Both the position numbers and the translations under genes were made by a program. Below, piece by piece: positions 43,201 through 58,200 of a DNA stretch of 64,000 bases. Source of the DNA: Mycteria americana (taxonomy: Eukaryota > Chordata > Aves > Ciconiiformes > Ciconiidae); contig NC_134367.1 in assembly GCF_035582795.1 (NCBI RefSeq), forward strand, positions 994,501-1,058,500, written 5' to 3'. Each line of letters opens with the position of its first letter. Position 1 is the first letter of the stretch. The notes under the pieces were generated by a model. The model saw only the letters and a list, made by a program, of their open reading frames with translations. It did not search any database and was not told where the DNA came from.

Positions 43201-46200
43201 TAGTGAAAATGAGTGGGAATCTGCAGCATGGTCTAAAATAACTGCTAAGTGTTGTCCGTCACCTGTGTGTAATGGGTACCCTGTGTTAGTTATAACTTCC
43301 AGCAGTGTTTTGCAGCAGTTTGTGTGGAGTTATTTTAGGCTAATAGCAGCAATCGGGTTGCCTGGCTCCATGTATTCAGCTGGTGAGAGATACCTGTTTG
43401 CCTCCTCTGTTCTCCATCCGCATCTGGCTGTGTTGTTCTCATGAGCGCTGCTGAACTTAAATTTTTGGAAAGCAACTTACAAGCTTCTTGGTGTGTTAGG
43501 ATATACAATTTTGGTTTTGCAGAGAAACTAAAATTACTTTGAGGGCCAAACAATAACTCAGTCACTGACTGATGGTTGCTACCCGCTACAGTTTTCTGCT
43601 CCTTTTGTTTTTCCCCTTCCACCTCTTCCCCTTTGCTAACCAGAACAGACAGGCTCAGAATCATCATGTTAGTTTTTGAAAAAAGTTCTATTAATTGTTA
43701 AACTTATTATTAATCTTCTTTTATATAGGTGCCTGATTTTTGCTTTGTCTTACAGCAGTGTTTGCTTGTAGCAGAAAATGTCCCTTCAGCTTTTGGAGTC
43801 GCCTGCAGTAGCTGGTGCACTTGCAGGTTTTAGTGTGAGGTCGAGAAAAATAAGACAAAAGGAAAAGTCTTGCTGGAGAGTGTAGCTTGCTCCAGGCGTC
43901 AGTCTTGAGCTGTTGTCTTAGCTGCTTTTACTGAAATGAAGATGATAAAGTGGACTTGAGACACGTAAATAACTTGCCCTGGTTTTTGTAAGGGGAGGAA
44001 CTGGCGCTGGGGTTGCAGTTCTAACTGTACTAACCAGAACTTGTGTGCCTGTCTGTGTAGGGCTTTGCTTCTGGCCATGCAACTCCTGCCTTTCACCCCA
44101 CTCTTCCCCAGCTCCCCACCTGCAGGTGGAGGACACAGCATGGGCAAGCACCGGGGTGAAACCTGAGGTACCTGGCTCCGAAATGGGCCACCTAAAGATA
44201 GTCCAGACCCGAGGCCTCTGTAGCCTGCACGGGCTGTCTGACCTGATTGTGCATCCTGTGGTAGGTAGCTTTGTGGCGGGCGATCTGTGACCGACTACAG
44301 CTCTCCGGGAGGGCCACGAAAGAGGTCGGTGGGGCTGGGACACTAAGGGGGGCCCTGAGGACTTGCATGAGTTTTGCAGAACTTGCATTCAGTGATCTTG
44401 GTTTTCACCTTTCCAAAGCAAGCGGGGAGCTGTTTGTTTTATGTGGAAGTTTGTGTTAAACAATACTACTTTTCTGTTTCTTCAAAGAATTTATTGCCGT
44501 GCATAAATGTAGAAAAGATCCGTACAGGTACTGATACACATACAAGTGTGTATATATGGGAGGCTGGAGATGTCTGTTGTATGTATGTGTACATGTAAAC
44601 AAAAGAAAATCAGCAGATAAGCGTGCATGTGAAGTGAGCTTTCTCCTGAAAGAGGAAGACTAGCTGTCTTATTCACTTAATTACTATCTTGTTTACTCAT
44701 GAGATTAAATGTATTTGAAAGCTGGAGAGGAGGGTAGATTCAGTACTCTCCCACAGATTCAGCCCCACACCTCTTGTAAAACCAAGAGGTGTGGGGCTGC
44801 CATGATAACTCTTTGTACATCCTCCTACAAAAGCACGAGCAAAATTAGTATTGCCCACCAACGTTAGACTAAGAGCACTGTGTGTTTGCACCTTGTCAGA
44901 CTCTAAAGCATTGATAGGCTTCTCGTTTGGATTCAATCGATTGCTTTTTGTTGCTGGTCACACTGCCTTTCCCTCTTCCCACTCTGTTCCTTCCCAAGTA
45001 GCTGACCATGCTACACGTGATCAGGGCTAAAGACAAGGAAGAGTTCAAGTGCAATGTAATCCCTTACTCCTGATGAATAAATGTCTTGTTAGAGAAAGTA
45101 GTTATGACCTAAAGTATCAGTTTCTTACCTGGATCTACCATTTCTCAATACTGCTTAAAAGAAGCCAAGTAGTCCAGGTTTTCAGGTTTCCTCGTTGTCT
45201 CAGTCTCTCTGATAATCTCATTCAGACTTGCTTTAGCGAGCAGGAGTTTGCGGCTTTGTCTAGTGACTCCTTTTATTGTTTTATGGCAATTTTACCCAGA
45301 GAAAGAAGCAGCCACAGAGATCCACCTGTTAGAGAAGTCCACATGAGATCTAAGCTACAAGCAATAGGGGAGGATAATGTGGTTTCCAGCTCCTTTTAGA
45401 GACCAGTTACTGGAGTTTTCTCTCCTCTGTAGTTGAATGCCGTACTTTCTGCCAAAGGTAGCAAATCTGTATTTCAGAAAGAAGTGCCATGACTGTAGAG
45501 GCTTGTCCCAGCTAGCCTAAAGCCGCCTCCTGTTCTTTACCGCGTCAGCTGAAATTTGCTCTCTCTGATAAAACTTACGCTTTCACTCAAGCTTTTGCCA
45601 AAGGATGAGACTGTGAATAGCTTGTTTCTCTTCCAGAACAATCTGAATGGTGGTTAGTTTGCAAATTTGTAAAGTATTCATAAATACTCTGTCAAAAAGT
45701 TGTGAGTCTTACAAGTGGCGCTTTGTGAGGGGTGCCTATTCCTTTCTTATCTCTCAGGGACAAGTGAAAGGAGATGTCCCAGGGAGCTGTAGAGAGGCTG
45801 CGGGCCCTGTGGCTGCTTCCACGGCAGCCCTTGCTAAGAGTCCGTCTAGTACAGGGCAGAGCCCTGCTGCAGGTGAGGCAAGAGACCCGCCTGGGAAAAA
45901 GCAGTCCTTGGATTGCCTTCTGAGGAATGGGAATTGAGATTAATACTGGATAATCTAATCTGTAAGTTTGTCAACTATAAATGAACCTCTTTTAAGAAGT
46001 CACTGCAGTATCAAAACAAAGATTTACGTTTTGCTAAGAAGCAAGTTTGGTTTTTCTTTTTTTTTTTTTTTTTTTTTTTTAATATGATGTAGAGTTAAGG
46101 CTCTTTAAAGCAGGTTTATATATATTTGTGTAATCTGTGTGTGCTTGCACAGGTCTCTGTAGAGCTGGAGTCGAGTGGTGCCAGCGTGCCTAGGCACAGA

Positions 46201-49200
46201 ATGATCACCTGGCATGGGGTTTGCTATTGCTCCTCTAAAATAAACTCTTCTGTCTGAATCTTGTGCTTCAAACACCTTTCACGCCAAGTGCAAAGCACTG
46301 TCTCGGCAAAGTCCCGGATCCCAGTATTGGGTATGACACCTGGAAAACCCGGCATTGAGACTTTGTTCTGTGCTGAAGGTGTGAAAAAGGCAGAGAAACT
46401 TCAGAAATCTAATTCATATAAAGCCTCTGAAAAATAGTATTTGTACTTCAAATGTTGAGTATGGTTGGGACTGTTGTATATTCATACTGTGTAGGTATGA
46501 ATACCTTGTAGAATAAATATTTTGAAAGACCTAAGTAATAACTGAGATCACTAAGAGCTTAATTAAAACCAGAACTCTCACTTCTTGGCTGATACGCTTG
46601 TGTTGGGTTTACTTTGGAAAGTATATTTACATCTGAAGCTTTCTTACAAAATATTTTGTCTTAACTACTTCATTGATAACAAATGTTAATGTCTGCGTAT
46701 TCTTAGTGAAATAACATTCTGAAGTATTAAAGCTTGTATGCAGGACTTGCCTTGACTTTGGAGAGTTTACAGTTCTGGACTTGATGTGTTTAGAAAGGTT
46801 GTTACTGGGAAGGGTTAGGGGAATCACCTTCGTATTAGTGTTATGCTCTAGACATTAATAAACTTGATAAGGCAGTATCTGGGTCAGAAGTTTGTTTCAG
46901 GAGTCATCCTCTGCATTAAGATGTTAAAGTCTTACAGTATTATAAATCTGTCTTGAGAATTGAGAGATCTCATAATCAGGTAGTTTTATAAAAAGTCTAG
47001 ACAAAGCTCTGCAAAGGTCTCTGCCCCAAAGTTAATTTTGTAGTTTAAAAATCTTCCAGGCTTAGTTATTGCTGTACCTGCCTGCTGTTGATAAGTTTTC
47101 TTTTTGCATTTTTGCTTTTTAAATAAAAACATTTTAGGGCTGTTTGGGCCCTACTGTGAGCTGTAAACATACCTGAAGGATACAGCTCTTCTCTCTGCTT
47201 CTGTGATGGTGTTCCTGTGCTAACTAGGTATTCGTGCTCTTGTAAGTCCTGAGGCTCTGTTCCTTCTGACTTCGTGAATTTGAAAGCTGTTCGTTCAAAG
47301 AAAGATAGCAGATAGATTTCTTTCTTCCTGGTCAGTCTCTTTCTTTACTTAGGCTGGAATTTCTAAAAAGCTAGGCAGTAAAGATAAGATTTATATCCTT
47401 TTGTGGCTATTAAAGCACTTGGAAGAGCTCCACCTCGCTTTAGCTGTTTGCAGGGGATTAGCGGGGAGGATGTTCCGGTGCACCTTCAAACCCTTGAAGA
47501 AAGTGCCGTAGCTGTGGCTGCGAACCTCTGCCTGCTTCAGGGTTCCCGACCGCTGGGAGGGATGCAGGCGAGAGGGGCCATCCAGATGGCTCCTGGTGCT
47601 CCTCAGGAAACGGGAATGTGGCCTGTGTTCTGCTGTGTTAATTTGGGTGTCGATAGCTGTAGTTCAAGTACGCTGTTAAGAAAAATACTTGCTGTTGCCA
47701 GAGCCTGCATAGCGCAGAGGTGGGCAGGCTGAAGACACGAGACTTGAGTATGAATTTGTGCATGTTTGCTTTTCCTGAGTTGAAAATACATAGTGCTGTT
47801 AAAGTGTATTTGCAAAGCAATTACTAACAAATGAAATACCGAATGCACTTACTTTTGTGCTGCTTACGGTCTGCATTTGATGGTGATTTGACGTGCAGGT
47901 TGACTGTCAGGCTCCTAGCACTGCGGCATTGCCCCTCTCTTGCCCTACATTCCGCTTCCTACCGCCCAGCGTCCTCCCTGAGCTGAATGGTGTCTTTGTT
48001 TGGAAAGAATGCAAACAAAATTCGTGCTGTCTGAAAAGGGCTAGCTCATCATTTGTAGCTCTGAAATGGACTGGAAAATAACTTTTCTCCCTCCCTTTTG
48101 TACTGATGGCATTCTGTCTTTCGCTTTTCAAGAGTAGTTGGTTTGTGATTTAGCAACAGAAGAGCCATCTTTATAAAACCTTGGCAGGGGCTTGAGAAGG
48201 TGTCAAGTGATATAGAACTGTTTGGATGCAGTGATTATGGATTTAAAACACGCTGTTCTGCTGACGCAAGTCCTGGGTCTTCAGTAATGTCTTTCGTCTG
48301 AGAGCAATGGAAACTCAAAACCCTTGAGCAAATAGTTCTGTGTTCACCAAGACATTCAGATATTTAAACTTATACAAATAAAACTGGAATGCTTTGTTGG
48401 GAGTCATTGACAATAACCTCTGCTGATGCAGGGGTGGAAGAGCTTGACTTCAGTGGCCTGATGCACAAGTCTGACCTTCCAGCTTCTGAAACTCCTCTTG
48501 GTTGGTGTGTTTACAGTGACTAGGCAGAAGTGACTTTCAATATTTGTGTAAGGGCAGATCTTGTTTGCACATACCATGAGATCAACTAATGGTACTTCTT
48601 AAGCATTGATACTCGAAGACCAGTAACCTAAAGAATCTGTAAATAGCTTCTGTCTGTTTTTTAAAGCCGTGAGTTCAGTTTTTGCTCAGACCTAGGCCCA
48701 TATGTTGCTGTAAGCAACTGGTACAAGACTTGGAATTGGAAGGAAACCCAGAAATGAGCCAGAAACCTGGGATGATCTGCCTGTAAGGAGACTTCATTGT
48801 TAAACTGTGTGAGCTATACTGAAGCATAACAAACACTTCCAAATTTTTATTTGAAAGTATGGAGTTATATTAAGTGTTTAATAGGCTGGCAGTATACTTC
48901 CAGGTTTCTCTGTGAATTCCAGTTTGCCCTGTTGAAGTTGATTAGTATCTTATCGACACTTAATAAGGGAGTAATTTCATGCTCATCTTTAATTCATTAC
49001 TTCTGTCATTATCCTCCTGTGATAGTAATATGTCCGTTCTGGATGCCATTCAATTTTTATACCCGTTACCCTCTTAAACTCTTTCCGGAACTTACTGGAA
49101 ACTCTCCATACCTGTAATCTGTTCTCTGAAGCCTTTGTGTTTCTGCCGGCACAATGTCACTGGCGACTTCTTTGGAAAGACCTAGAACCGAATGGGCATT

Positions 49201-52200
49201 GTAGTGATGCAGAAATCTAGTTTTTCCCGTTTGTTAAAACTACTTTGAAAGTATTTAGAGGCAAATAGTTGTTGCTATTTATAACACTTTTTCTGTTATG
49301 AAGGCTGTACTAGTATTATATTGTAATTTGAGGGGAAGCTGAGTATAACATGGGATTAGAGATTTATTTTATCCCCAAATACTAGAGTTAGCTAAATCCT
49401 TCTCAGTGCAGAGAAGAGTTAATTTCCTTGGCTGGGTTAATAGCTTACTTTATCTTAATGCATAAAAAGTGGCTGTCAAACATCCTGCTTTATCTGGGCA
49501 GAACCTAAAAGTAAGTGTCACTGTATAGAATACTTTTATTTATGCTCTTTTGGCAAATGCTGTGTTCATTTGTTCAGTCCCATTGCTGTGGAGCGCTACA
49601 TCATGGCAAACAACTTGCTTAAATGCTGCAAAACTTGGGGACAGTCAAGTGTATTTGGGGCAATTTTGTATGTTGGCTATTAATCATTCAGTGGGTTTAT
49701 TTTTCAAACCACATACATATGATACTAGCTGTATTGATTCATAACTTTAACTTAACATGAATGATGAAGTATGGCTTTGGCTAATTGGAGAAAAATGGAG
49801 CACTGACCTGAAACGGAGGTCTGAAGGTCCCAAGCTGACATCCTAGAATTAGTGGACAACCTTTACCTTTAGTCACGGTACTGATATAAATCCTTAGAAA
49901 TGGGGAATTTTGCCCCTTTACACGCTGGTTCATGCTTATGAAATACTTGGTAACCGTAAGAGGCTCTGTGAGGAGCTGCATTTGGTATTCATTGAAAGGT
50001 TATTCTCCATTTTCCTCTTTGGCCACATATGCAATAGGTGTCCATCTAGCAAGTGCCATCCCCATTCCTGCCCCTGCACAATGCAGGCCTGTGGGGAGGG
50101 GGATTCTCCTCCCCCCATCTAAAATTGTGTAGCCTTTCCCAGAGAGGGTCTGGTATCCTGATTTTTATGTGAAAAGATTTTCCTAATTTAATATTTTGAT
50201 GTTAAAATGAAGTAGTGTGTGCAGTATATAGAGCTAAAAGGAGTTGGACTTGGTGGAGTTTAAAGCAGACTTCCCACGTAGACTTCTTACATAATAGTGT
50301 GTTTCATAAATTCTATTTAATCTTACTTGGTATAAAATGACCTTGTAGATTTAGAAGGGCAGTTTGTGATTGCAGCTGCTGCCTTTTAAAAAGTCTAAAT
50401 ATAAACAGATTTTTGGAAAGCATGAAAAATTATCAGTGGTGTTTCTCTGATTTGAATTGGAAGTCAGAACTCTGTCATCTAATTAGCATCAGAGCATTTT
50501 GAGAAGATGGCTTGTAGTGTTCCTGCTCCACTGGATGTAGTCTGTGCTAATAATTCTTGTAGGCAATTTTGGGAGGAGAAGGTTGAAACAAGACATGGTC
50601 CTCAAGCCTCTTCTGCTATGGAGGAGCTGGTGGTGGGGGTTCCTCATCCTGGCTTGTCTTGCATGGCATCTGTTTTGGTCCGAGCCCCTCTCTTCTGGGG
50701 AAGAGCGATTAGTTTGCACACATTGCACAAATGAGGTTTCACCAAGGTCTTAAAGAACGGTGTTCATATTTCCCTGCCTCGGGTGGAAATTTCTCACCAG
50801 AAATGCCTGCAAGATTGTATTTTCCTGTGCTAGGGTTGCCTCTCCATGGGATTGTAGTTACTCTGTGAAAGTAAAATGGTAATCTCCCAGCCTTGGGTCT
50901 TTCTTCTTTGTCATGTGAAAACAGCTGCTGGTTCACAGAAGAAATTCTTAGGTAACAGGCATGTAATGTTGCATTTTGTACTGCTGACACCCATCCCTTA
51001 TTTTTATTCTGTCTTCAAGATTATCAGTTTCTTATTTTAATTGTCCATTGTACAGTGCCTCTCACTTTTGTGAGCAGTAGACTTCAGATAAGACAATTTA
51101 TTACACAAGAATTAATAATGAAAATATTAAATACTGGTTTCAGTACTGGTCTCAGCTAAGGATCTGTCTTCAGTTTGATAGTTTCTTCTTTCCTAAGTCT
51201 TCTCAAGGACAGCTCTCCTTCATCTCCTCTTCAGTCAGTCCTTGCAAACCCCATAGTTAACCAACTTCCTTGCGACTCCATTTCAGCTTTGCCACAAATT
51301 AACACGTGAATTGTTTTGGATTAGTTGGTATTAAAAGTAAAAACCTTAATTCATGCTCTCTCAGGATGGTCTGTGCTTACTCTGAGTTTTGAGAGTCATG
51401 GGTACACGCTTCTGTCAAGACTTTGCTGGTACCACGCCAGAGGCTGGAGCAGGGATGGACCCGGACGAAGAGACGTGGCAGTTGGGTGCCAGCTTATGCT
51501 GGTAACTTGCCTTTTATTGCTGGTTGAAAGCTTCGTGTTGCTTAAACCCTTCTGCTTACATTATTGAAGCTTGAGGTTGACTGTCTATAAACCATGCACG
51601 TGTGTGTTTAGCTCGAGACAATTTAGGGCTTCTGCTGCTTGTTTCAACGGCGTAAAAAGCAAGACAACTGTTTTTAATAGTCTGGAGTCTTGTCACGCGC
51701 TCTGGTGTAGGCTCTCGCACTGGCTGCTTTGAGTCGTGTTAAACAGGTAACAAGCATTAAGATTTCTGTAGTTAGTATTATTCTTACAAGCAGATTACTT
51801 GAACAAGATTAATGGAAAGGAGGATCTTGGGGAAAAGAATCTTTTTTTGAGAGGTTTCTGAAATGGTGGTATCACAAGGATTAGGTATAAGAGTAAAAAA
51901 AAAAACCAAACAAACAAACATAAAAATTCACCACAGTACTTCACATAATTTTTCAGCATGTGCAAAATATTGTGGTTTAATCATTTTTGGAGAAAGAATC
52001 TTTTTAAAAAAGAAGAAAGATTGCTATTTTGTTTAGGATGTTTAAATTTATACGCAAACTCCTAAACTTCCTCTTTTTGGAAGTTTTCCAGAAAATTGCA
52101 AAACCCTGATATTGTTCTTTCTTAAAAATAAGCAAGAAACTTAAAAGCTTTTACAAGCCAGATCATCTTAACAACGTTAGCTGAAGGCATCCGTTGACCG

Positions 52201-55200
52201 ATTGTAGACCTGTTGAGGCCCTGTTTGCGTTGGTAGCCATGCTCCTCTTGCATTCCAGCTCACTCGGACATCCTTAGTTTACCTGACGATTCAGTAAAAG
52301 AAGCAAAAAGCTGTTCTTCTGTCTGGAGCAGTTGTGAGTTTATGTGGAATTGCTTTTTTGTAAATAAATACTAATTACTTATTCATGTGTTTGTTTATTT
52401 TAGGGATAGACTTCAAGATTAAAACTGTTGAATTACAAGGAAAGAAGATCAAGCTACAGATATGGTGAGTAGTATACCCAAGAAGCTATGGGGTGGCATC
52501 CTTCTGGATGGCTTCTTTCAGAAGCAGGTTTTCGTGAGAAGAGTTTACTCTTTCCGGGATTACATTCAGGTATCTAATTCTGTAACTGTGTTTTGTATTT
52601 TCAGTAGTGGTAAAGCTCCATGTGTATTCCCCTGAACTATTTTTAAGAAATGGGGAAGAGATCTGTGTTGCGTTTATAACCACTGTTACTGACTGCTCCC
52701 TTGGACAGGCTGTTGGCAAATCTCCTGTTTGGGAGGACAAGATCCTCACAGTCTGTGATTTAGTGGGAAGTGTTTTAAAACTGGAATCTTTAAATTAGGA
52801 GTTGCCTCGAATCTATAACTATAAATTGACTAGTAGCCTTGCTTTGTGTCAGCAAGAAAGTGTAATCCACATCTTCCCTTATTTTATATTTTTCCATGGT
52901 AAACTGTGGAGTTTCTCAGCTGGCTGAAAACATGGCTGCTTTTCTGTAGGAAAGTCTACCATGAGGCAAAACTTAAACTCTTTCCTTTTAGCTTGCTATG
53001 CATGCCTAACTAGAGATTTTTCTTCTGTTTTAATAGCCCTGTAACAAGTCAGGTCAGGAAAGCTAATGTCTTTTCCTAGCCTGTATGTCTGTTTAGACTC
53101 CTCCTCAACTCTGTACACATATTGCTGGTGCATTCTCCAGTTTTACTGAGAGTTCAGAACTTGAATTTTAGAACTTGAATTTGCCCATTTTGTTCCCCAC
53201 TAATAAAAATCTTTTATGGCTTGATAATGTTGATGTTTGTAGATGCAGATGGATGTGTTCCAGTTAGAAGGAAGCACTGGCCTGATTGATTATCCTTCCT
53301 GGTGAATGTATTCTGAATCCTTCTTGTTACCGTCACTCTGAGCGTCCACCTTGTGTCTCAGTTGTTTCTCATATCCCAGTCCTGCAAGCAGAACTTAGCC
53401 AGCTTAGTTAATTTGTTTTGCACCCTGCAAGGGAAAGAGTTGTTGAAGTTGATTTTATTGTATAAACTGCGTAGGCTGTCAATAAGGAAGTATTTGGATG
53501 ATGAAGTAACCTCAGCATGCTGGAATGCTTCAGTGGGGAGCCACAAAGGGTGACCGTCTTCGTAAGGACAATGTTTTAGGTGGAACCGTCTGAGGAAGGA
53601 TGGGTACAGATCAGCTGGGAACCAAAAGCAGAGCAGTGGAAAGGAAGGACATTAGCCACAGAGGCATTCGGGTGTCATGCAGCCTCATTGATTGACTTGC
53701 TGGACAGCTCTTGCTGTATGAGTTCACCAGACAGTTAACATCCAGATTTTCAACCCAGATCACACCATAACTTCTAACAGTCGTTTTGTATCATATTTTG
53801 TACCCCAACAGGAGGGTAGGTGCTGTGACTCATCATGGGATAGAAAGGTAGAACAAAACATTGGGATGACTTCGAAGGATGTGTTAGATTAAACTTAGGA
53901 AAAAGTCATCGTGATATGTAAAAACTGAAAATATGGAATACTGAGAATGTTTAATGTGTATATAGGCAAAGAAGCAAGCCATAATGAAGCTGTACGCACA
54001 GTGGGTTTTAGTGGCTTCGAGAAATGAAGAGGGGTTTGGGTGAGCTGAGTTCTACGAAATTGCAACTTTTAAACGTTGTGAAGTTGGGAGGTCGTTGTCT
54101 GAATCTGCTTCTTGTTCCTGCCAGTTCAAAATTTCACATTTGAAATGAAACTTGGAAAGCAGAAAATGAAGTTCCTATGGCATGCGCTTTTGATGGAAAA
54201 AAAAAAAATCTAGGCTTTGTAGTTTCCAACTTTTCCTGTACAAGGAGTTTTGCCCAGCAGTGGTTTGGTGGCTAGAACAGTAGTGTCTTTTGGTGAAGAT
54301 ACTTTGTGCAATGCATCTATATTTAACCACCGCTTCCTGTGTTTAAACTCACCCTGTACTTCTAGGAGTTGTGTAACATATTTCCAGAATTGCACTTCAC
54401 TCCCGCTGCAGCAGTTTAGTAAGCAAGGGATGCGTTCAGCGGAACATTCCCCTTGTAAACCTGAGGCTGTTCCTGCAGCTTTTCTTGCGTCTGGAGTATG
54501 GGTCGTGCTTTTATAACTGAAGTAAACGCACAGGAGCTAATCCAGCTGAATCGACAAAATGTCTTCTGAGTTGTAGGTAGCACTTCCACTGGGACACAGC
54601 TCCATGCTTGATTAAGCTGATCAGAAGATAACAAAAGACGGGTGGTGCAGAGAAAACAGACTTTAAGTTAAGGACGGGAGACAAGACCCTTGGTGCTTGT
54701 GTGCTTTCAATTAGTATTGCACTGCGGGTGTGCTTGTATTTATGGAGTGTATTCATGCTCAGAATTTAGAGGAGGAATGACCGCTATTTCATTTGTGGAT
54801 TCCCCCCATCTGAAAACTGTCGTCCCATTTGTGCCTTTCGGTTTGCCCTGTTTCTTGTATGCACGCCTGAGCTGCTTCTGGTCGCTTACAGAGACAGGAT
54901 ACCGGGTGCAATGACATTGGCCCAGTCCATGAGTGTAAGTCCAGCTGCGGCTCTCCAAAGTGCCACCATATCTTTGTCCAGCCTTTCGTAATGCTATTTT
55001 CTTGCTTCCTAACAGTCCCTTTTACTGTTAGAAGCATGGCAGTTTTGTCTTGTCATTGTTGCTGATCATCATCATCATAGTTGTTATTATTGGTGCTTAT
55101 TCAGATTGAAACTTTTTTTAGAATAGTGACATTCAGCTGTTTGTGAAATGGCAGATGGTGACAGAATTTTGTACCTTAAAGAACTTAGTATGTGTTAGCC

Positions 55201-58200
55201 GCTTCCCAAATATGACGGAGTTTCTTTGCATAGCGTTGCTCAGTGTTTATGAAGGAGCTGTGTTCAGTGAGCCATCCCTTGCAAAAGTGATGGCTGGGCA
55301 AACCTGTCACTTACAGAATAAGGTTTCTACATCAGTGGGAGCGATTAAGTATTCAATTATGTAGCATTTGTTCTTTACGTAGGTGAAAAGTGTATTTCTT
55401 TTCACATACAGAAAACAATAGAAATAAACTGTTCCTCAGTTTAAAATTACTATATTGACCTGCCTCTTGCCAATCCATATAATCCTCCATCACCCACATA
55501 CTAAATCTTTCTTGCGCTGCTGTCCTGGTATAGGAGCTGCTCTCTGGCTGGCTGCAAAGCTGTGTCACTGTGTTTTACTGTGGCTTTTGTACTCCTTGGG
55601 GTGGGGGTGCAATCTCAGTGGGCAATTAGTTTTACAGAAAACAGATAAAACTGGCACTAATACAGCTCTGCTTCTTTCCTACGGAGCAGGATAGCTACCT
55701 GCCTCTTTCTGGGAATGGAAAATGAGCAGACATGGCAGTATATCAGTCGTGCCTTGACCTCTGAAATTATATATAGGAGTAAAGCAAGAATACAAAGGTC
55801 AAGCTGAGTTAAACCTTGCTGGAGGTGATAAGCAACTTGATACTTCATAGCTATTAAAAACTGGGGTTGCTGTTCAGTAAGGATCAAGCTAGGATTAAAG
55901 CGTTTTCATGTTGCTCCAAATGTAAATGCGCCTGTTGCAAAACGATGTTGAAATGGGGAGAGGGGAGGCTGGGACAAGAGGAAGTGGAGAATGGTGGGGC
56001 TGGGTTGCAAGTGGGACAACGTCTATGTGCCCGGAGCTTCTGGAGAGCCTCAGCTAGGCTGGGCAAGCCGGGTGCGGTGGGTGGATGGACTGCAAGCAAG
56101 GAGGAGGATGGGACGCAGCTCTGGGCACTGGCTTTCTGAAGGAATGAGGCTGTTCAGAGCAGATCCATCAGAAGGAGTACTGGTATGTCAAATTCTGGGT
56201 GGTAGCAGGCAATAGAAGAATCAAGTATCTTCTTGGTTAGATAATCGTACTACTTGTCTGTTCAGAAAAATTGTTGATCTGACAGTATATGATACGATGC
56301 CATATGGGAAGTCACCAGTGGTGGGCTTAGTACAGGATTTGGGAGAAAGGAATTAAGAGTAAGGATTTGGGAGTAGAAGTACTTATGAAGGGTGAGACCT
56401 GGAAGGATTGACACTGATGATTGTTTTGAAAAATATTAATATTTTCAGCAATGATCATAGTACCGAGAAGGGAGAGGAAATAAAAGAACCTAAAAGAGAG
56501 ATTACTGCTCCAGGAAAAGATGGTGTTATCATTGCAAAGGAGATGAAACACTTTTGAGGAATAGAGTAGTAGAGCTAAAAATTCAGCCATGAAGAGTGTA
56601 ATATCATAGACTCTGGAAACTTGGATAGAATTGTTTGGAAACGGAAACCAAAAGGCTTAGGCATCCTGTAATATACTAAACTTATTACCATAATGCAGCA
56701 TGTGTGATGTGGTTTTTCTGATACAGTGGGTGCGATCGTTTCCAGCGGGCAGGGAAGTGTCACAGTCTAACACAATGTACAATTTTGATTAGCATGCCCT
56801 AGAAAGAAAGGGGCAAGTAGGATGATCAGAGGGATGTAATAGCTATTTTAGGAAGAACAACTGGAAAGATGAGGATTCTTCAGGGTGTCAGAGAAGTGAT
56901 CAAAGCACATTTTAAAAATCACAAGGATACTGGGAACGGTAGGTGGAGATTGATATAAGTCATTGCCTTTTCCAATACCAGTACATTAGTTCTAGCGTAA
57001 GGCTGGAAGGTGGCACATGCAAAACGCAAGGAAATGAAGTTAAGCTGTGAAACTCCTCATCACAAGATGTTGTGGTAGCTGCAGATGTACGTGGATTCAT
57101 GAGGGAATTCACAAAGGAGCAGTCTGTTTTGGACAGTTAAATACACAGATGTGATCTCTGGCTCCAGAAGTCCTTGAACTACGAAGAAGTGGAAGCTGGG
57201 AAACCTCTGGCCTGACCAGGTATGGCTCTTACGTGCTTGTGAGAATGCACAGAAGTCAGATCCAGGTTTTTCTTCCTGGTGAAACGAAGGCTGAAAGGAA
57301 ATATTACTGTCGTCTAAAAAAATACATAGTGGTAGCAGACACGGAAGAGTAGGAAGGACTCTGAGCTCAAGGACAATGGAAATCAAAGTTGCTGGAAATC
57401 TACCAGCAGTAGTGGAAGACTCTGGGAGAAGCTCTAGTTCAGCATGATGGGGGGGGAAATAGAGAAAGGGGAATGTGGAGGGGGAAAAAAAAAAAACAAC
57501 AACACATTGGCCAGGTATTTCAGAATAGAACTTGACAAATAAGAGAATCATGATGTGTCCTGTTCTGCTATTGCAGAAGAACTTACCCCAGGAGCGCTCT
57601 TTCTATTTATTCAAAAATATTCTGTGAAAATTGGTTGGAGAACATACAGTCACTTTCTGGTCTCTCTGTTCACAGCCTGCAGTCTGGGGAGACAGCTAGG
57701 AACCGAGAGAGGTGATCCTGAGGTGGATTTACAGGGTGTTGATATTGGGAGAATGAATCCAAAACAAAAAATCCCCAAATGCCCTTACGCTGACTGTAGA
57801 ATGCTGGAGGGATGGGGTAGGGCAGAAAGCTGTTCAAAAAATAGCTGCAGTATTTAGGAATAGGTTTCTAGGGATTGTAAACAGAGTGGGGTTATGTGAA
57901 CAGTGAGTGAATGATCAGCCTTTTCAAGAGGTCCGTATTTGCTTTTCCAAGTCTGAGTAGTAAGTAATCCCAAGTTTCCTTAAACAGCCACATGGTGTGT
58001 ACGTGTCTAGTCTTAAACTAGTCTTAAATTGATCTTAAGGAGTAACCAAAATACATGGGTAGGGCTGTATGAAGAGTTAGTTTTGCAGGGGTTCATGGGG
58101 ACTAACAGTTGTTGATTCCTCACTTGCGAATTTTCCATTTACCAGTTTTCATGCAGATTGCTTTCCTGGCAGCCTGTCGGTGGGCAGTGTGTATTGTCAA

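Larger units (their letters stand above)
25206..52403 (+). other. RAB10: RAB10 intron 1 (27.2 kb)
   Basis: A very long intron typical of RAB10. Apart from the CR1 elements, inverted repeat and hairpin listed separately, it is AT-rich single-copy DNA with homopolymer runs (poly-T at about 46058-46080, poly-A at about 51894-51904). Open frames are short (about 60-170 codons) and show no domains; I found no nested gene. Confidence 0.9.

Noticed and set aside
44045-44360. GC-rich patch in RAB10 intron 1 as an alternative first exon
   Set aside because: No convincing donor in an open RAB10-compatible frame and no CpG density comparable to the main promoter.
45740-45940. Possible exon (open frame with [11 protein letters not shown]) in RAB10 intron 1
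   Set aside because: There is no family similarity I recognise; RAB10 residues 43/44 are already fully accounted for by the exon 1-exon 2 join.
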